Source: JBBQYD01 sp942493075
GTDB taxonomy: Bacteria; Verrucomicrobiota; Verrucomicrobiia; Limisphaerales; UBA8199
Assembly: GCA_942493075.1 (NCBI GenBank)
Contig: OW818681.1
Coordinates: 1,302,001-1,366,000 of the forward strand
Reading direction: 5' to 3'
Length of the DNA stretch: 64,000 bases
Position numbers and translations under genes: made by a program. This document shows, one piece after another, positions 1-8,346 of this stretch. How positions within the stretch are numbered: position 1 is the stretch's first letter; every line of letters starts with the position of its first letter. The notes under the pieces are model-generated. The model was not told the origin of the DNA. It did no database searches and saw only the letters and a program-made list of their open reading frames with translations.

Positions 1-1
1 A

Positions 2-643
2 GAAGTCGAGGCCGCTGCAAAGGTTCTCGGGGTAAGAGTGGAGGTGCTTGATATCCATGACGGTGAATTGATGCCTACCTTGGAGAACCGCCGCCTGTTC
101 ACCAAACTGATCCGCGAATGGAACGCCGACATCGTTATTTCCCACCGGCCCAATGATTATCATCCGGATCACCGCTACACAGGCGCACTGGTGCAGGATT
201 CCGCGTTCATGGTAACCGTGCCTTTCTTTTGTCCAGAGGTCCCCGTGTTAAAGGCAAATCCTTTGTTCTTGTTTAGCTCGGATCGTTTCCAAAAGCCCAC
301 TCCTTTCTCCGCCGATATCATCGTGGATATCGGTCCGGTGATGGACCAGAAGCTGATTGCATTGGATTTGTTGGTGTCCCAGTTCTATGAAGGCGGTGCA
401 TTGGGCGGGCCGGAGTGTGTGCCTACTGAACCGGCGGCACAGGCGCATCGGCGCGTCCAGGTGCGAAAAGAGTTGCTGGAACGTTCGAGCGCCCTTGCCG
501 ACAGATTCCGCTCGCGGATTAGCGAATGGTATCCCTCCGCACATGCCGCCAGGGTGCAACACATAGAACCTTTCGAGATTTGCGAATACGGGCGTCAGCC
601 GGATAAGAACGAGATCAAAGAAATGTTCCCGTTCTATTCCTAA
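2..643 (+). CDS. PIG-L/LmbE-family deacetylase, 5' end outside the window
   Basis: The frame is open to the left edge (first full codon at base 2), so the true start lies upstream. The visible part contains HRPNDYHPDHR, which matches the HxxDxHxDH signature of PIG-L/LmbE zinc-dependent N-acetylglucosamine deacetylases. The N-terminal AHPDDE metal motif would lie outside the window. Known members remove acetyl groups from GlcNAc-containing or related small substrates; the substrate here cannot be told. The family assignment is strong, the physiological role open. The downstream trio starts 160 bases later and need not be co-transcribed. Confidence 0.85.
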   Translation, partial: EVEAAAKVLGVRVEVLDIHDGELMPTLENRRLFTKLIREWNADIVISHRPNDYHPDHRYTGALVQDSAFMVTVPFFCPEVPVLKANPLFLFSSDRFQKPTPFSADIIVDIGPVMDQKLIALDLLVSQFYEGGALGGPECVPTEPAAQAHRRVQVRKELLERSSALADRFRSRISEWYPSAHAARVQHIEPFEICEYGRQPDKNEIKEMFPFYS

Positions 644-802
644 GATTTGAGGCTGCTGGCAGAATAGCAGGTCCGAGACTTCATATGGTGGGCACCGGGT
701 GTGATAAACTTGCTGCTGGCCTTCGGAATGTGATTCGCTCAAAATTGTAACAGATGGCACAGCGGAGCGGATCGAACCGATTTGCTGTCTCACGGGAGCA
801 GT

Positions 803-2425
803 ATGAAGAGACTTGGAATTATTCTCGGTGCCGCCTTGATGGCGACGACCCTCCTGGCTGAAACCCCATCCGGCGCTGAGCGCACCCTGTTCGAATCCTC
901 AGAACTTCCTCCGCCGACTCCGCTCGACAAGCTTGTTCTGGCTCAGAACACTAAGCTGAGTTCTCACCCACGGCTGTGCTCGGATGCTGTCTTTGTCCGG
1001 CGGGTGTATCTCGATGTCATCGGGACCCTGCCTACTTCAAAAGAGGTCAGTGCGTTCCTGGATGACACCAGCAAAAACAAAAGGCGCATCCTAATCGATC
1101 AGTTGCTGGAACGGGATGAATATGCGGATTACTGGGCAATGAAGTGGGGGGACATCCTCAGGATCAAGGCGGAGTTTCCCGTTAACCTCTGGCCCAATGC
1201 CGCGCAAGCTTATCACCGATGGGTGCGCGCATCACTGTCAGAGAATAAGTCCTACGACAAATTTGCTCGTGAGTTGCTCACTTCCAGCGGGAGCAATTTC
1301 CGCGTTGGCCCGGTGAATTTCTATCGTGCGATTCAGAACCGGACTCCCGAGGGCATAGCTGGCGCCGTAGCTCTCACGTTCATGGGCGCGCGGATTGAAG
1401 CCTGGCCCAAAGAACAGGCGGAAGGTCTGGCGGTTTTCTTCTCGCAGATTGGCTATAAGCCCACCCGCGAGTGGAAGGAGGAGGCCGTTTTCTGGGATCC
1501 CTGGAACACCAGCGCTCTCGCAACCAATGGCATGAATACCGCAGCCCTTGCCACTAATAAGCCTCCCGGCGACGCTATATTTCCGAACGGTCGAAAGATC
1601 AAGCTCTCCGCGGACCGTGATCCGCGCGAGGTTTTCGCCGATTGGCTCGTGCGCTCCGATAACCCATGGTTCACCCGGGCTATCGTAAACCGGATGTGGT
1701 CCTGGTTGATGGGGCGAGGCATTATTCATGAGCCTGACGATATCCGAGAGGATAACCCTCCGGTGAACCCGGAGTTGCTTGCGTATTTAGAAAAGCAGAT
1801 GGTGGCCGGGCACTACGACATGAAGCGGTTCCTCCGGCTCGTGCTGAACTCTTCCACCTACCAATCCTCGGCCCTTGGTGCAGATGACGTGCCGGAATCG
1901 GAGAAGCACTTTAACACGTATTCCCTAAGGCGTCTTGAGGCCGAGGTGCTCATCGATGCCATAAACCGGATCACCGGCAGCTCTGATCTCTACACCAGCG
2001 CGATCCCGGAGCCGTTTACATACATCCCCGCCAACCAGCCGGCGATCGCCATCGCTGATGGCAGCATTACAAGCCCGTTCCTCACATTGTTCGGACGCTC
2101 GGCCCGCGCTACCGGCATGGAAAACGAGCGGTTAAACAGAGTAATGCCAAGTCAATGGCTGCACCTGCTCAACTCAAGCCACATTCAAAAGAAAATCGAG
2201 CAAGGGCCTAAGCTGAAAGCGATCATTGAATCCGGCCGTCCAACGCCTGAGATCGCTCGGGAGCTTTACATGACCATCCTTTCCCGACCACCGACCGCCA
2301 AGGAAGTAAAGAGCTTAGAGGCTTATGGCAAAGTCACTCGCCCTGGACGTCCCAAACCCAGGGAGGAATGGATCGATATCGCATGGGCGCTGATCAACAG
2401 CAACGAGTTCCTTTACCGCCATTAA
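803..2425 (+). CDS. DUF1549/DUF1553 exported protein
   Basis: A protein of about 540 residues starting MKRLGIILGAAL with a Sec signal peptide ending near ALA/AET. I chose ATG 803 over an in-frame TTG at 782 because a GGGAG lies just upstream and the signal peptide then begins normally. The N-terminal part (LDKLVLAQN, then FVRRVYLDVIGTLPT) is DUF1549-like; the C-terminal half (DPREVFADWLV, IVNRMWSWLMGRG, FLRLVLNSSTYQ) is DUF1553-like. These domains occur together in Planctomycetes and Verrucomicrobia, with no established biochemical function. It lies 21 bases before a DUF1501 gene, so the two are probably one transcript. Confidence 0.88.
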   Translation: MKRLGIILGAALMATTLLAETPSGAERTLFESSELPPPTPLDKLVLAQNTKLSSHPRLCSDAVFVRRVYLDVIGTLPTSKEVSAFLDDTSKNKRRILIDQLLERDEYADYWAMKWGDILRIKAEFPVNLWPNAAQAYHRWVRASLSENKSYDKFARELLTSSGSNFRVGPVNFYRAIQNRTPEGIAGAVALTFMGARIEAWPKEQAEGLAVFFSQIGYKPTREWKEEAVFWDPWNTSALATNGMNTAALATNKPPGDAIFPNGRKIKLSADRDPREVFADWLVRSDNPWFTRAIVNRMWSWLMGRGIIHEPDDIREDNPPVNPELLAYLEKQMVAGHYDMKRFLRLVLNSSTYQSSALGADDVPESEKHFNTYSLRRLEAEVLIDAINRITGSSDLYTSAIPEPFTYIPANQPAIAIADGSITSPFLTLFGRSARATGMENERLNRVMPSQWLHLLNSSHIQKKIEQGPKLKAIIESGRPTPEIARELYMTILSRPPTAKEVKSLEAYGKVTRPGRPKPREEWIDIAWALINSNEFLYRH

Positions 2426-2446
2426 CAGAGAGACTGAGGAGATTTT

Positions 2447-3847
2447 ATGGAGCAGAAACAGAACGTGCGCGCCGCAGCCAGGGATTCCCTGGGCATGTCC
2501 TTATCCTTTTCACGGCGCGATTTCATGCGTGTGGGATTTTTCAGCGCTGCCGGTTTATTGGCTGCCAGCAACCCCTTGCTGAGCAGTGCGGCAAAAGCCG
2601 AGGCGACAGCCAAAGCAACCTCGCCGTCTCCGATACTGCCTGTCAAAGCCAAATCCGTGATTCAGATTTTTCTTTGGGGCGGCATGTCGCATAACGACAC
2701 ATGGGACCCAAAGCCTGACGCTGGGTACGACTACAACGGTGCGATGAAGAATTTCCTCAGCACCAACGTGGATGGCATCCAGGTGAGCGAATGGTTCCCG
2801 AAGCTCGCGAAGCAGGCGGATAAATACTCGTTGATCCGAAGCATGACGCATCGGAACAATGGTCATGAGACAGCGGCCTACCTGATGCAGACAGCCCATG
2901 TTCCAGGTGAGCGGCTGGCCTATCCGAGCATTGGTGCTGTTTTTGCCTTATTCAAGAGCAAGGATTATAAGGGGCTGATTCCTCCCTACGTGGTGCTGAC
3001 TCAGCCACAGGGCCGGTTTTCCGAAGAGGGCTTCCTGGGACCTCGTCTCAAGCCCTTTGCTACGGGCGGTGATCCGAATGCGACCCGGTTTGAAGTAGAG
3101 GGTGTGGTAGCGAGAGGCATACCCGACGAACGGCAAAAACGGCGGCGCGAATTGCTGGGCAAGCTGGACACCATGGGAGGTATGCTGACAAATCATCCGC
3201 AAATCGAAGCTTCCGCCGAGGCGCGCAAGCAAGCGTATGAACTGATCCTGGGCGAGGGTCGCGACGTATTCGATTTAGGCCGTGAGAAACCTGAGCTCCG
3301 GGATCGTTATGGGAGGCACACCTTTGGCCAGGATTGTTTGGCCGCACGTCGCATGGTCGAAGCGGGTGTGCCCTACATCGTAATCAATTACCCCGGCGGC
3401 TGGGATACACACAAAGATCATTTCCAGACCATGAATCGCCAATGCCCGCAATTGGATCAAGGTCTGGCCGCATTGCTGCAGGATTTAGCTGAGCGCGGTC
3501 TGCTGGAGAGCACGCTGGTCTGGTGTTGTGGCGAGTTTGGGCGGGGGCCTAGAGTGGACTGGCAACCACCGTGGAACGGGGGGCGCAATCACTATGGCAA
3601 CGTGTTCACCGCACTGGTGGCTGGGGGCGGATTCAAGGGCGGCCAAGTGGTAGGTGCTTCCGATGCGAAAGCGGAGGAGGTCAAGGACCGGCCTGTTTAT
3701 CCCGTAGATCTTCTGGGCAGCATCTACCAACTCTCAGGGATCGACCACACAGCCACCTTGCCGCATCCCATGGGCTTGGAGGCACGCGTGCTTCCGGCTG
3801 CGGGGGATGGGGTCAAATCTGCCGGCTTACTTAAGGAGATCATGTGA
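2447..3847 (+). CDS. DUF1501 family protein with Tat signal
   Basis: 466 residues. A twin-arginine signal (SRRDFMRVGFF followed by a hydrophobic alanine-rich stretch, residues about 23-50) indicates export of a folded protein. The body matches DUF1501, an alkaline-phosphatase/sulfatase-fold family (GGMSHNDTWDPKP, SLIRSMTHRNNGHE, GWDTHKDHF, WCCGEFGRGP). The ATG at 2447 has GAGGAG nearby. DUF1501 proteins are typically encoded next to DUF1549/DUF1553 partners, as here; a hydrolase role is inferred from the fold only. Its stop overlaps the GTG start of the next gene. Confidence 0.88.
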   Translation: MEQKQNVRAAARDSLGMSLSFSRRDFMRVGFFSAAGLLAASNPLLSSAAKAEATAKATSPSPILPVKAKSVIQIFLWGGMSHNDTWDPKPDAGYDYNGAMKNFLSTNVDGIQVSEWFPKLAKQADKYSLIRSMTHRNNGHETAAYLMQTAHVPGERLAYPSIGAVFALFKSKDYKGLIPPYVVLTQPQGRFSEEGFLGPRLKPFATGGDPNATRFEVEGVVARGIPDERQKRRRELLGKLDTMGGMLTNHPQIEASAEARKQAYELILGEGRDVFDLGREKPELRDRYGRHTFGQDCLAARRMVEAGVPYIVINYPGGWDTHKDHFQTMNRQCPQLDQGLAALLQDLAERGLLESTLVWCCGEFGRGPRVDWQPPWNGGRNHYGNVFTALVAGGGFKGGQVVGASDAKAEEVKDRPVYPVDLLGSIYQLSGIDHTATLPHPMGLEARVLPAAGDGVKSAGLLKEIM

Positions 3848-6048
3848 GAGGCGGTGCTGTTTTTGTTATGCACAGAGCGAAGATGTTTTGGCTGGGTTTG
3901 GCTTCCGCCTTATTGCTGGGAGCAGGGCAGGGGCACGCCCAGGTGCGCCCCTACATTGGCTTTGTGTATCCCGCAGGAGGCAGACAAGGCACCACATTCG
4001 AAGTCAAACTCGGCGGCCAGGCATTGGACGACCTGCAACGCGTGATGATCACCGGGGCGGGAGTTTCTGCACGCATCGTGGATTTTCAAAGGGCAATTGG
4101 GCCGCAGGAAATCACCTTGCTCAATGAACAACTCAAGCAACTGAAACGCAGCACGAGCAGCGCTCCAGATATGATGATGGCAGCTCCAATGATGGCATCA
4201 GACACCATGATGAGCAGCGGGGCAGGGGGCGATGGTTCTACCAACTTGGCCAAGGGCACAAACCTGATCGCACGAATCGAGAAGCGAATCGCAAGCCATG
4301 TAAATCGTCCTGCGAGCGCGGCCCTGGCCCACATTGCCTATTTGGAAGTAACGGTCGATTCTGATGCACCTCCCGGCGCGCGTGAGTTGCGCCTCGTTTC
4401 AGGAAAAGGCATCTCGAATCCCATGGTGTTCCACATAGGTCAATTGCCGGAACACAATCGGAAACCAATGGCCACAGCGCCCCTCCAGGTTCTCGGGAAA
4501 GAGGAGCTGGCCTTGAGAAAACGTCCCCCAAATGAAGCTGAGGACCAGGTTTCCATACCCTGCACCCTGAACGGACAGATGGCCTCAGGTGAAGTGAACC
4601 GTTACCGGTTTTCTGCCCGGGAAGGTCAGAAACTTGTCATCACCACCCACGCACGCCAGTTGATCCCTTACATTGCCGATGCGGTTCCTGGCTGGTTCCA
4701 GCCGGTGCTTGCCCTCCATGATGCTCAAGGGAAGGAGGTCGCTTACAGCGACGACTACCAGTTCCGCCCCGACCCCACGATTCTTTTTCAGGTGCCAAAA
4801 GACGGAGAGTATGTGCTGGCTATGTATGATGCCATTTATCGTGGGCGCGAGGATTTTGTGTATCGAATCACCCTGGGAGAACTTCCCTTCGTGACGAGCA
4901 TCTTTCCGCTGGGTTCGCAAACAAATGAGACACCTGCATTAAAGGTGACGGGATGGAACCTGGATGGTCCGGAAATGCCTGCTCCTGCCCATGCAGATGG
5001 CCCCGGGATTGTCTGGCTGCACGCCAATCACAACGGCCTGGTGTCGGCTCCAGCGCCGTTTGCTTTGGATGCACTCCCCGATTTTTTCGAGAACGAACCC
5101 AACAACAAGATCAGTAATGCACGAAAAATTCGATTGCCGGTCGTCATCAACGGACGGATCGATCGCAAGGACGATTGGGACGTGTTTCGTTTCAACGGAC
5201 GCTCGAATCAAGTCGTGGTGCTTGAGGTGACGGCACGCCGGCTCGATTCACCGCTGGATTCTCTTCTCAGAATTACTGATGCCGCCGGCCAATTGATCGG
5301 CCTCAACGATGACTGCGAAGATCTGGGCTCCGGGTTGAACACGCATCATGCGGATTCTTACCTTCGCATCCAGTTGCCCCGGGACGGTGAGTATTTTGTT
5401 CATTTGGGAGATACCGGGCGTAACGGTGGAACAGAGTACGGATACCGGCTGCGTGTGAGCGCGCCGCAACCGGATTTTGCCCTGAGAATCGCGCCCTCCA
5501 GCCTGGCGGTGCGCGGCAAATCAAGCGCCGCGGTCAACGTGCATGTGATCAGGAAAGACGGGTTTGCCGGTCCCATTAAGCTCAGCCTGAAAGACCCGCC
5601 AAAAGGGTTCAGCGCTTCGCCAGTAAGTCTCTCTGGCACACAAGCTGTCGCACGGCTCAACATCAAGACAGACCTCACCTCCACCCCGGCGCCTGTAGCC
5701 TTGTCAGTCGTGGGCACAGCACGAGTGAACGGTGAGGAGTTGGTGCGCGAGGCCCTTCCGGCTGAAGACCGCATGCAGGCCTTTTTCTGGCGTCACCTGG
5801 TGCCAACACAAGATTTTCTGGTGCTGGTCTATGATCCGGCTTATCAGCCAACACCCAAACGGGTGCCACCGCCGCAGCCTGTCATGGACGCCACACCAGT
5901 GTTGGTGAGCGACGGTGCGGCAAAACCCAAGTTCAGCAAACAGCAAGTGGCGGGAAGGCTGCGCCAGTTGAAAGCCCTCTATGAGGAAGGCTTGCTTACC
6001 GATAACTTCTACGGCGAAAAAGTCGCTGAGTGCGAAGCGGCGCGCTAA
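3844..6048 (+). CDS. PPC-domain (pre-peptidase C-terminal) exported protein
   Basis: 734 residues with an N-terminal signal peptide (hydrophobic FWLGLASALLLGAG, cleavage near GHAQ). The GTG at 3844 sits about 6 bases after AAGGAG and overlaps the preceding stop as ATGTGA, supporting translational coupling. Two bacterial pre-peptidase C-terminal-like beta domains are visible, near residues 240-350 (EVNRYRFSAREGQKLVI) and 420-545 (KDDWDVFRFNGRSNQ, PRDGEYFVHLGDTG). A methionine-rich run (MMMAAPMMASDTMMS) lies near residue 110. No catalytic domain is recognised. It is probably a cell-surface or periplasmic partner of the DUF1549 and DUF1501 proteins. Confidence 0.8.
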   Translation: MRGGAVFVMHRAKMFWLGLASALLLGAGQGHAQVRPYIGFVYPAGGRQGTTFEVKLGGQALDDLQRVMITGAGVSARIVDFQRAIGPQEITLLNEQLKQLKRSTSSAPDMMMAAPMMASDTMMSSGAGGDGSTNLAKGTNLIARIEKRIASHVNRPASAALAHIAYLEVTVDSDAPPGARELRLVSGKGISNPMVFHIGQLPEHNRKPMATAPLQVLGKEELALRKRPPNEAEDQVSIPCTLNGQMASGEVNRYRFSAREGQKLVITTHARQLIPYIADAVPGWFQPVLALHDAQGKEVAYSDDYQFRPDPTILFQVPKDGEYVLAMYDAIYRGREDFVYRITLGELPFVTSIFPLGSQTNETPALKVTGWNLDGPEMPAPAHADGPGIVWLHANHNGLVSAPAPFALDALPDFFENEPNNKISNARKIRLPVVINGRIDRKDDWDVFRFNGRSNQVVVLEVTARRLDSPLDSLLRITDAAGQLIGLNDDCEDLGSGLNTHHADSYLRIQLPRDGEYFVHLGDTGRNGGTEYGYRLRVSAPQPDFALRIAPSSLAVRGKSSAAVNVHVIRKDGFAGPIKLSLKDPPKGFSASPVSLSGTQAVARLNIKTDLTSTPAPVALSVVGTARVNGEELVREALPAEDRMQAFFWRHLVPTQDFLVLVYDPAYQPTPKRVPPPQPVMDATPVLVSDGAAKPKFSKQQVAGRLRQLKALYEEGLLTDNFYGEKVAECEAAR

Positions 6049-6234
6049 AAGAAAGTGGTTTCGGAAATAGAGAAGGATCGGCTAGGGGATCGCCTGGCGC
6101 GAGAGGTAAAAATACGTCAGGCGGCATGAGCAAGCGCCGCTCCGTTTCATGTTAGAGTCCTCTGACGATCTCCCGGGAAGTCACCGGTCAACATGCGTCC
6201 GCAAACTATGGCCACAGGGGCATGGTATGCGCTG

Positions 6235-6789
6235 CTAGAAATTCGGCGCGCTATCCTGGTATTTTTTCGCCGCGTTCTTAAGCCCTTGCACTATGTATTT
6301 CGCCTCTTCCATCGTGCAATCGGGAGTGAAGGAAATCACTCCGTCGGTGATGCGACTCGCTAAACTTGGGGCGGCGAGCCAGCGGGGTTCTTTGGGTTCC
6401 TTTCCCATTGGCGGAACGAAGGTGGCGAAGATCGCCAGCCTCTTGCCTTTATTCCCGCTCGTGAATTGTTCGAGCATCCACGACCCTCGCCGATCGAATT
6501 GCATCCAGATGGCGAACCCACCCATCACATCGACAATCTTCGCATCCTTAACATTTGCCTCAGTGAGCACGGGCGTGCGATCGATTGTAATCCGCACCGG
6601 TTGGTCCCTGGGGAATTGGACGTCCGCTGTGCGACCGGCTGGGTCCTTCTTTGTCTCCACGTGCACCCGCAAAATAGTGAGCTTTTTGTGGAGCTTTTTC
6701 TCCTTTTCCCCGGTCGATTTGCAGCCCACAGCGAGAACCGCCAGGAGCAAAACACATAAATAGATGTTGAATCGGATGCTACGAATCAT
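6235..6789 (-). CDS. Small lipoprotein with SecD P1-head-like domain
   Basis: 184 residues. I used the Met at 6789 because it gives a typical lipoprotein signal, MIRSIRFNIYLCVLLLAVLA followed by the lipobox Cys in AVGC. The mature part contains TPVLTEANVKDAKIVDV, GSWMLEQFT, GNKGKRLAIF and a C-terminal TMEEAKYIVQGLKNAAKK. This order resembles the P1 head subdomain of SecD (LLTGxDVxDA ... GAxxFxxLTxxNxGKxLAI ... EAxxLAxxL). The resemblance is by eye. It is convergent with the trio upstream and divergent from the small basic protein gene. A stand-alone SecD-head-like lipoprotein would be unusual; otherwise function is unknown. Confidence 0.6.
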   Translation of the reverse strand: MIRSIRFNIYLCVLLLAVLAVGCKSTGEKEKKLHKKLTILRVHVETKKDPAGRTADVQFPRDQPVRITIDRTPVLTEANVKDAKIVDVMGGFAIWMQFDRRGSWMLEQFTSGNKGKRLAIFATFVPPMGKEPKEPRWLAAPSLASRITDGVISFTPDCTMEEAKYIVQGLKNAAKKYQDSAPNF

Positions 6790-6845
6790 ATAGTGCGCTT
6801 CAGCAACGCTGAATACATTCAGGATTTGATAAAGCAAACACAGGT

Positions 6846-6971
6846 ATGAGCAAGCAATATAATAAAACAGAAAAGAAGATGCGCCGGAATAGCTATCTCA
6901 AGCGGAAGAAAGTCGCAGCCAAAACCAAGAGCAAGACGAAGACTCCCGCGAAGGCTGACGCGGCCAAGTAG
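6846..6971 (+). CDS. 41-residue lysine/arginine-rich protein
   Basis: ATG 6846 to TAG 6971 encodes a highly basic peptide starting MSKQYNKTEKKMRRNSYLKRK with a Lys/Ala/Thr-rich tail. I recall similar MSKQYNK...YLKRKK proteins in other Verrucomicrobia, without an assigned function. Charge and size fit an RNA- or ribosome-associated protein, but this is inference. The gene is followed 26 bases later by a good intrinsic terminator, which supports it being a real, separately terminated unit. A GG-rich stretch (ACAGGT) just upstream is only a weak ribosome site. Confidence 0.6.
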   Translation: MSKQYNKTEKKMRRNSYLKRKKVAAKTKSKTKTPAKADAAK

Positions 6972-6997
6972 GCCAGATCGAGCAATTTACGCGCTAG

Positions 6998-7029
6998 GGC
7001 TCTCTTTTAACGAGAGCCTTTTTTCTTTT
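6998..7029 (+). terminator. Intrinsic terminator after the small basic protein
   Basis: A 7-bp stem GGCTCTC/GAGAGCC (6998-7004 with 7012-7018) encloses TTTTAAC and is followed by TTTTTTCTTTTT. It has the canonical Rho-independent form and lies just after the 41-residue protein gene. Confidence 0.85.
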
Positions 7030-7172
7030 TGCCCCCCTGTTATTGGCCGCCACTTCCGGGCTACATTGTTGCACATGTGTCTCGGGCAAAACTCCCATTG
7101 CCGACCGTTAGGGAGTCATAAGCCTCAGCCGCTTATAATCACAACCCCCGGTTTTCTCGTTTCCCCAGCCAA

Positions 7173-7301
7173 ACTTATTCACTTCGGAAAGAATGGCTTT
7201 TTAATTCCGGTGAATAAGTCGAGGCGACGCTCGAAAAACAGCGGTTTTATTGGGAATTTCACCCTGCTTCGTTCGTCCTTGCCGCAGGAATAGTGAATAA
7301 C
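7173..7301. promoter_or_regulatory. Cluster of three DnaA-box-like 9-mers
   Basis: Three copies of the core TTATTCAC lie within 130 bases: TTATTCACT (about 7175-7183, plus strand), TTATTCACC (7209-7217, minus strand) and TTATTCACT (7292-7300, minus strand). Each matches the DnaA box TTATNCACA at 8 of 9 positions. The first two form a 10-bp inverted repeat, ACTTATTCAC and GTGAATAAGT. This stretch has no credible gene. It could be a DnaA-binding regulatory site, part of a replication origin, or coincidence; no dnaA, dnaN or gidA gene lies nearby. Confidence 0.3.
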
Positions 7302-7410
7302 TTGGTGCATAACTTTCCATGCGATGAATCAGTTTTTGTGGTAGTATTTAGGCAGTTCATTGAAAGCACGAAAATCGAGGCGGCAGCCAACAGGCATGCT
7401 CGCCAGATTT

Positions 7411-8215
7411 TTCAGGATAATCCCAGGTGACTGGGAAAAAGGCTGGGCCAGGCTGGTTGGTTCAGCCCCTTTGCAAAACCTATAAAACGGCAAGCAAAGG
7501 CAGCATTCACCAGTTCCTCTGGCGATGTTCGCGCATCGTCAGTCACGCGAGAAGGAACTGTGCGATTAGAGGCGATTAGAAACCGCTTCGAGTCGAGTCA
7601 AGTAGCTCGGGAAAGTTTCGAATCCGGGCGAATCGCAGTTACCCAGAGGGTAAGAAGTTGCTACTGTGCATCAGCACGGGCGAGCGGTTCTGGCGGTTGC
7701 CGAAAGGCGGTCAGCCAAAGAAAAACGCTGAAAGGCGAACAAAATGGACGCACGCACCGGGGAGGACAGGTGGCCAAGGCAAGGTCCCTGAAAACCTTCC
7801 GGCAGTCGGCGGCAGAAAAGAATGCCGCTGAAGCTGTGACTCAAACGCAACTTGAGAGTTAAGAGGCGAGACCCGTGGCACCGGGCTAACGCACAGCCAA
7901 AAGCTGTGGCCGACCTGGCGCTAAATGGTCAAGACGCGGCAACGCAGTCACGGACGTGTCTTGAGCTGGTTCGCAAGCCGGTGGAGCAACCACCAGTCGA
8001 AGCGAGCTGAAAAGCCTCACTCAATAAGCCAGCCGCCGAAAGGCGCTGGCCGGCCCTGCTACGAGGCCGAAAACTCCGCTTGCCGTGGAGAATAGCGTCG
8101 GGAAGCTGGCAGCCTGCCAGGCGCCTAATGCCAGCATGGGAAAGAGAGCATGGCGAACTCCCATCCCCCATTTAGTCCCTGTTCAGCCAAGGTTGAACAG
8201 GGACTTTATTTTTTT
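7411..8215 (+). ncRNA. Candidate large structured non-coding RNA (about 800 nt)
   Basis: No convincing protein is encoded here, yet hairpins are dense throughout. TCCCAG/CTGGGA (7421-7436, GTGA loop). A two-part helix CAGTTCCT/AGGAACTG (7511-7518, 7553-7560) around CTGGCGATG/CATCGTCAG. TTACCC/GGGTAA (7639-7653). GGTTGCC-GAAA-GGCGGTC (7695-7712). GCGGCA/TGCCGC (7809-7828). CACAGC/GCTGTG (7892-7908). TCAAGAC/GTCTTGA (7929-7964). GGTGG/CCACC (7980-7994). GCCAG-c-CGCC-GAAA-GGCG-CTGGC (8028-8050). GCTGGCA/TGCCAGC (8105-8135) with GCCT/AGGC inside. ATGGGA/TCCCAT (8136-8164). It ends in a strong intrinsic terminator. I looked for RNase P, tmRNA, 6S, SRP and intron signatures and found none. The 5' end is a guess; size and style recall large ornate RNAs such as GOLLD, ROOL or OLE, but no homology is claimed. 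Confidence 0.65.
8174..8215 (+). terminator. Strong intrinsic terminator of the candidate ncRNA
   Basis: A perfect 12-bp stem AGTCCCTGTTCA/TGAACAGGGACT (8174-8185 with 8194-8205) has an 8-nt loop and is followed by TTATTTTTTT. It closes the structured region and separates it from cysK, which starts 131 bases later. Confidence 0.95.
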
Positions 8216-8346
8216 GGGAAGGGAACTCGACTGCTATCAAAATTGGGAAAGATGAGCAAGTTGCTTGTGTTAGTAATTTTTACTTGCCTACTTCTCCTTT
8301 ATGCATGACTTTCTCCCTCAGTATTTACTTTAACTAGTGAAATCTT

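Noticed and set aside
5400..5774. 124-codon minus-strand frame inside the PPC-domain gene
   Set aside because: Fully antisense to a long, well-supported gene.
7066..7293. 75-codon frame before the ncRNA
   Set aside because: No ribosome site, atypical composition, and it overlaps the DnaA-box-like repeats.
7440..7700. tmRNA, suggested by a TTTCGAATC T-loop-like stretch at about 7614
   Set aside because: The flanking bases do not form a T-stem, there is no alanine-type acceptor or ALAA tag, and the region is about twice the usual length.
7560..7862. 100-codon frame inside the candidate ncRNA
   Set aside because: The composition is not protein-like (repeated Arg/Ser/Ala/Gln), no ribosome site is seen, and hairpins cover the same bases.
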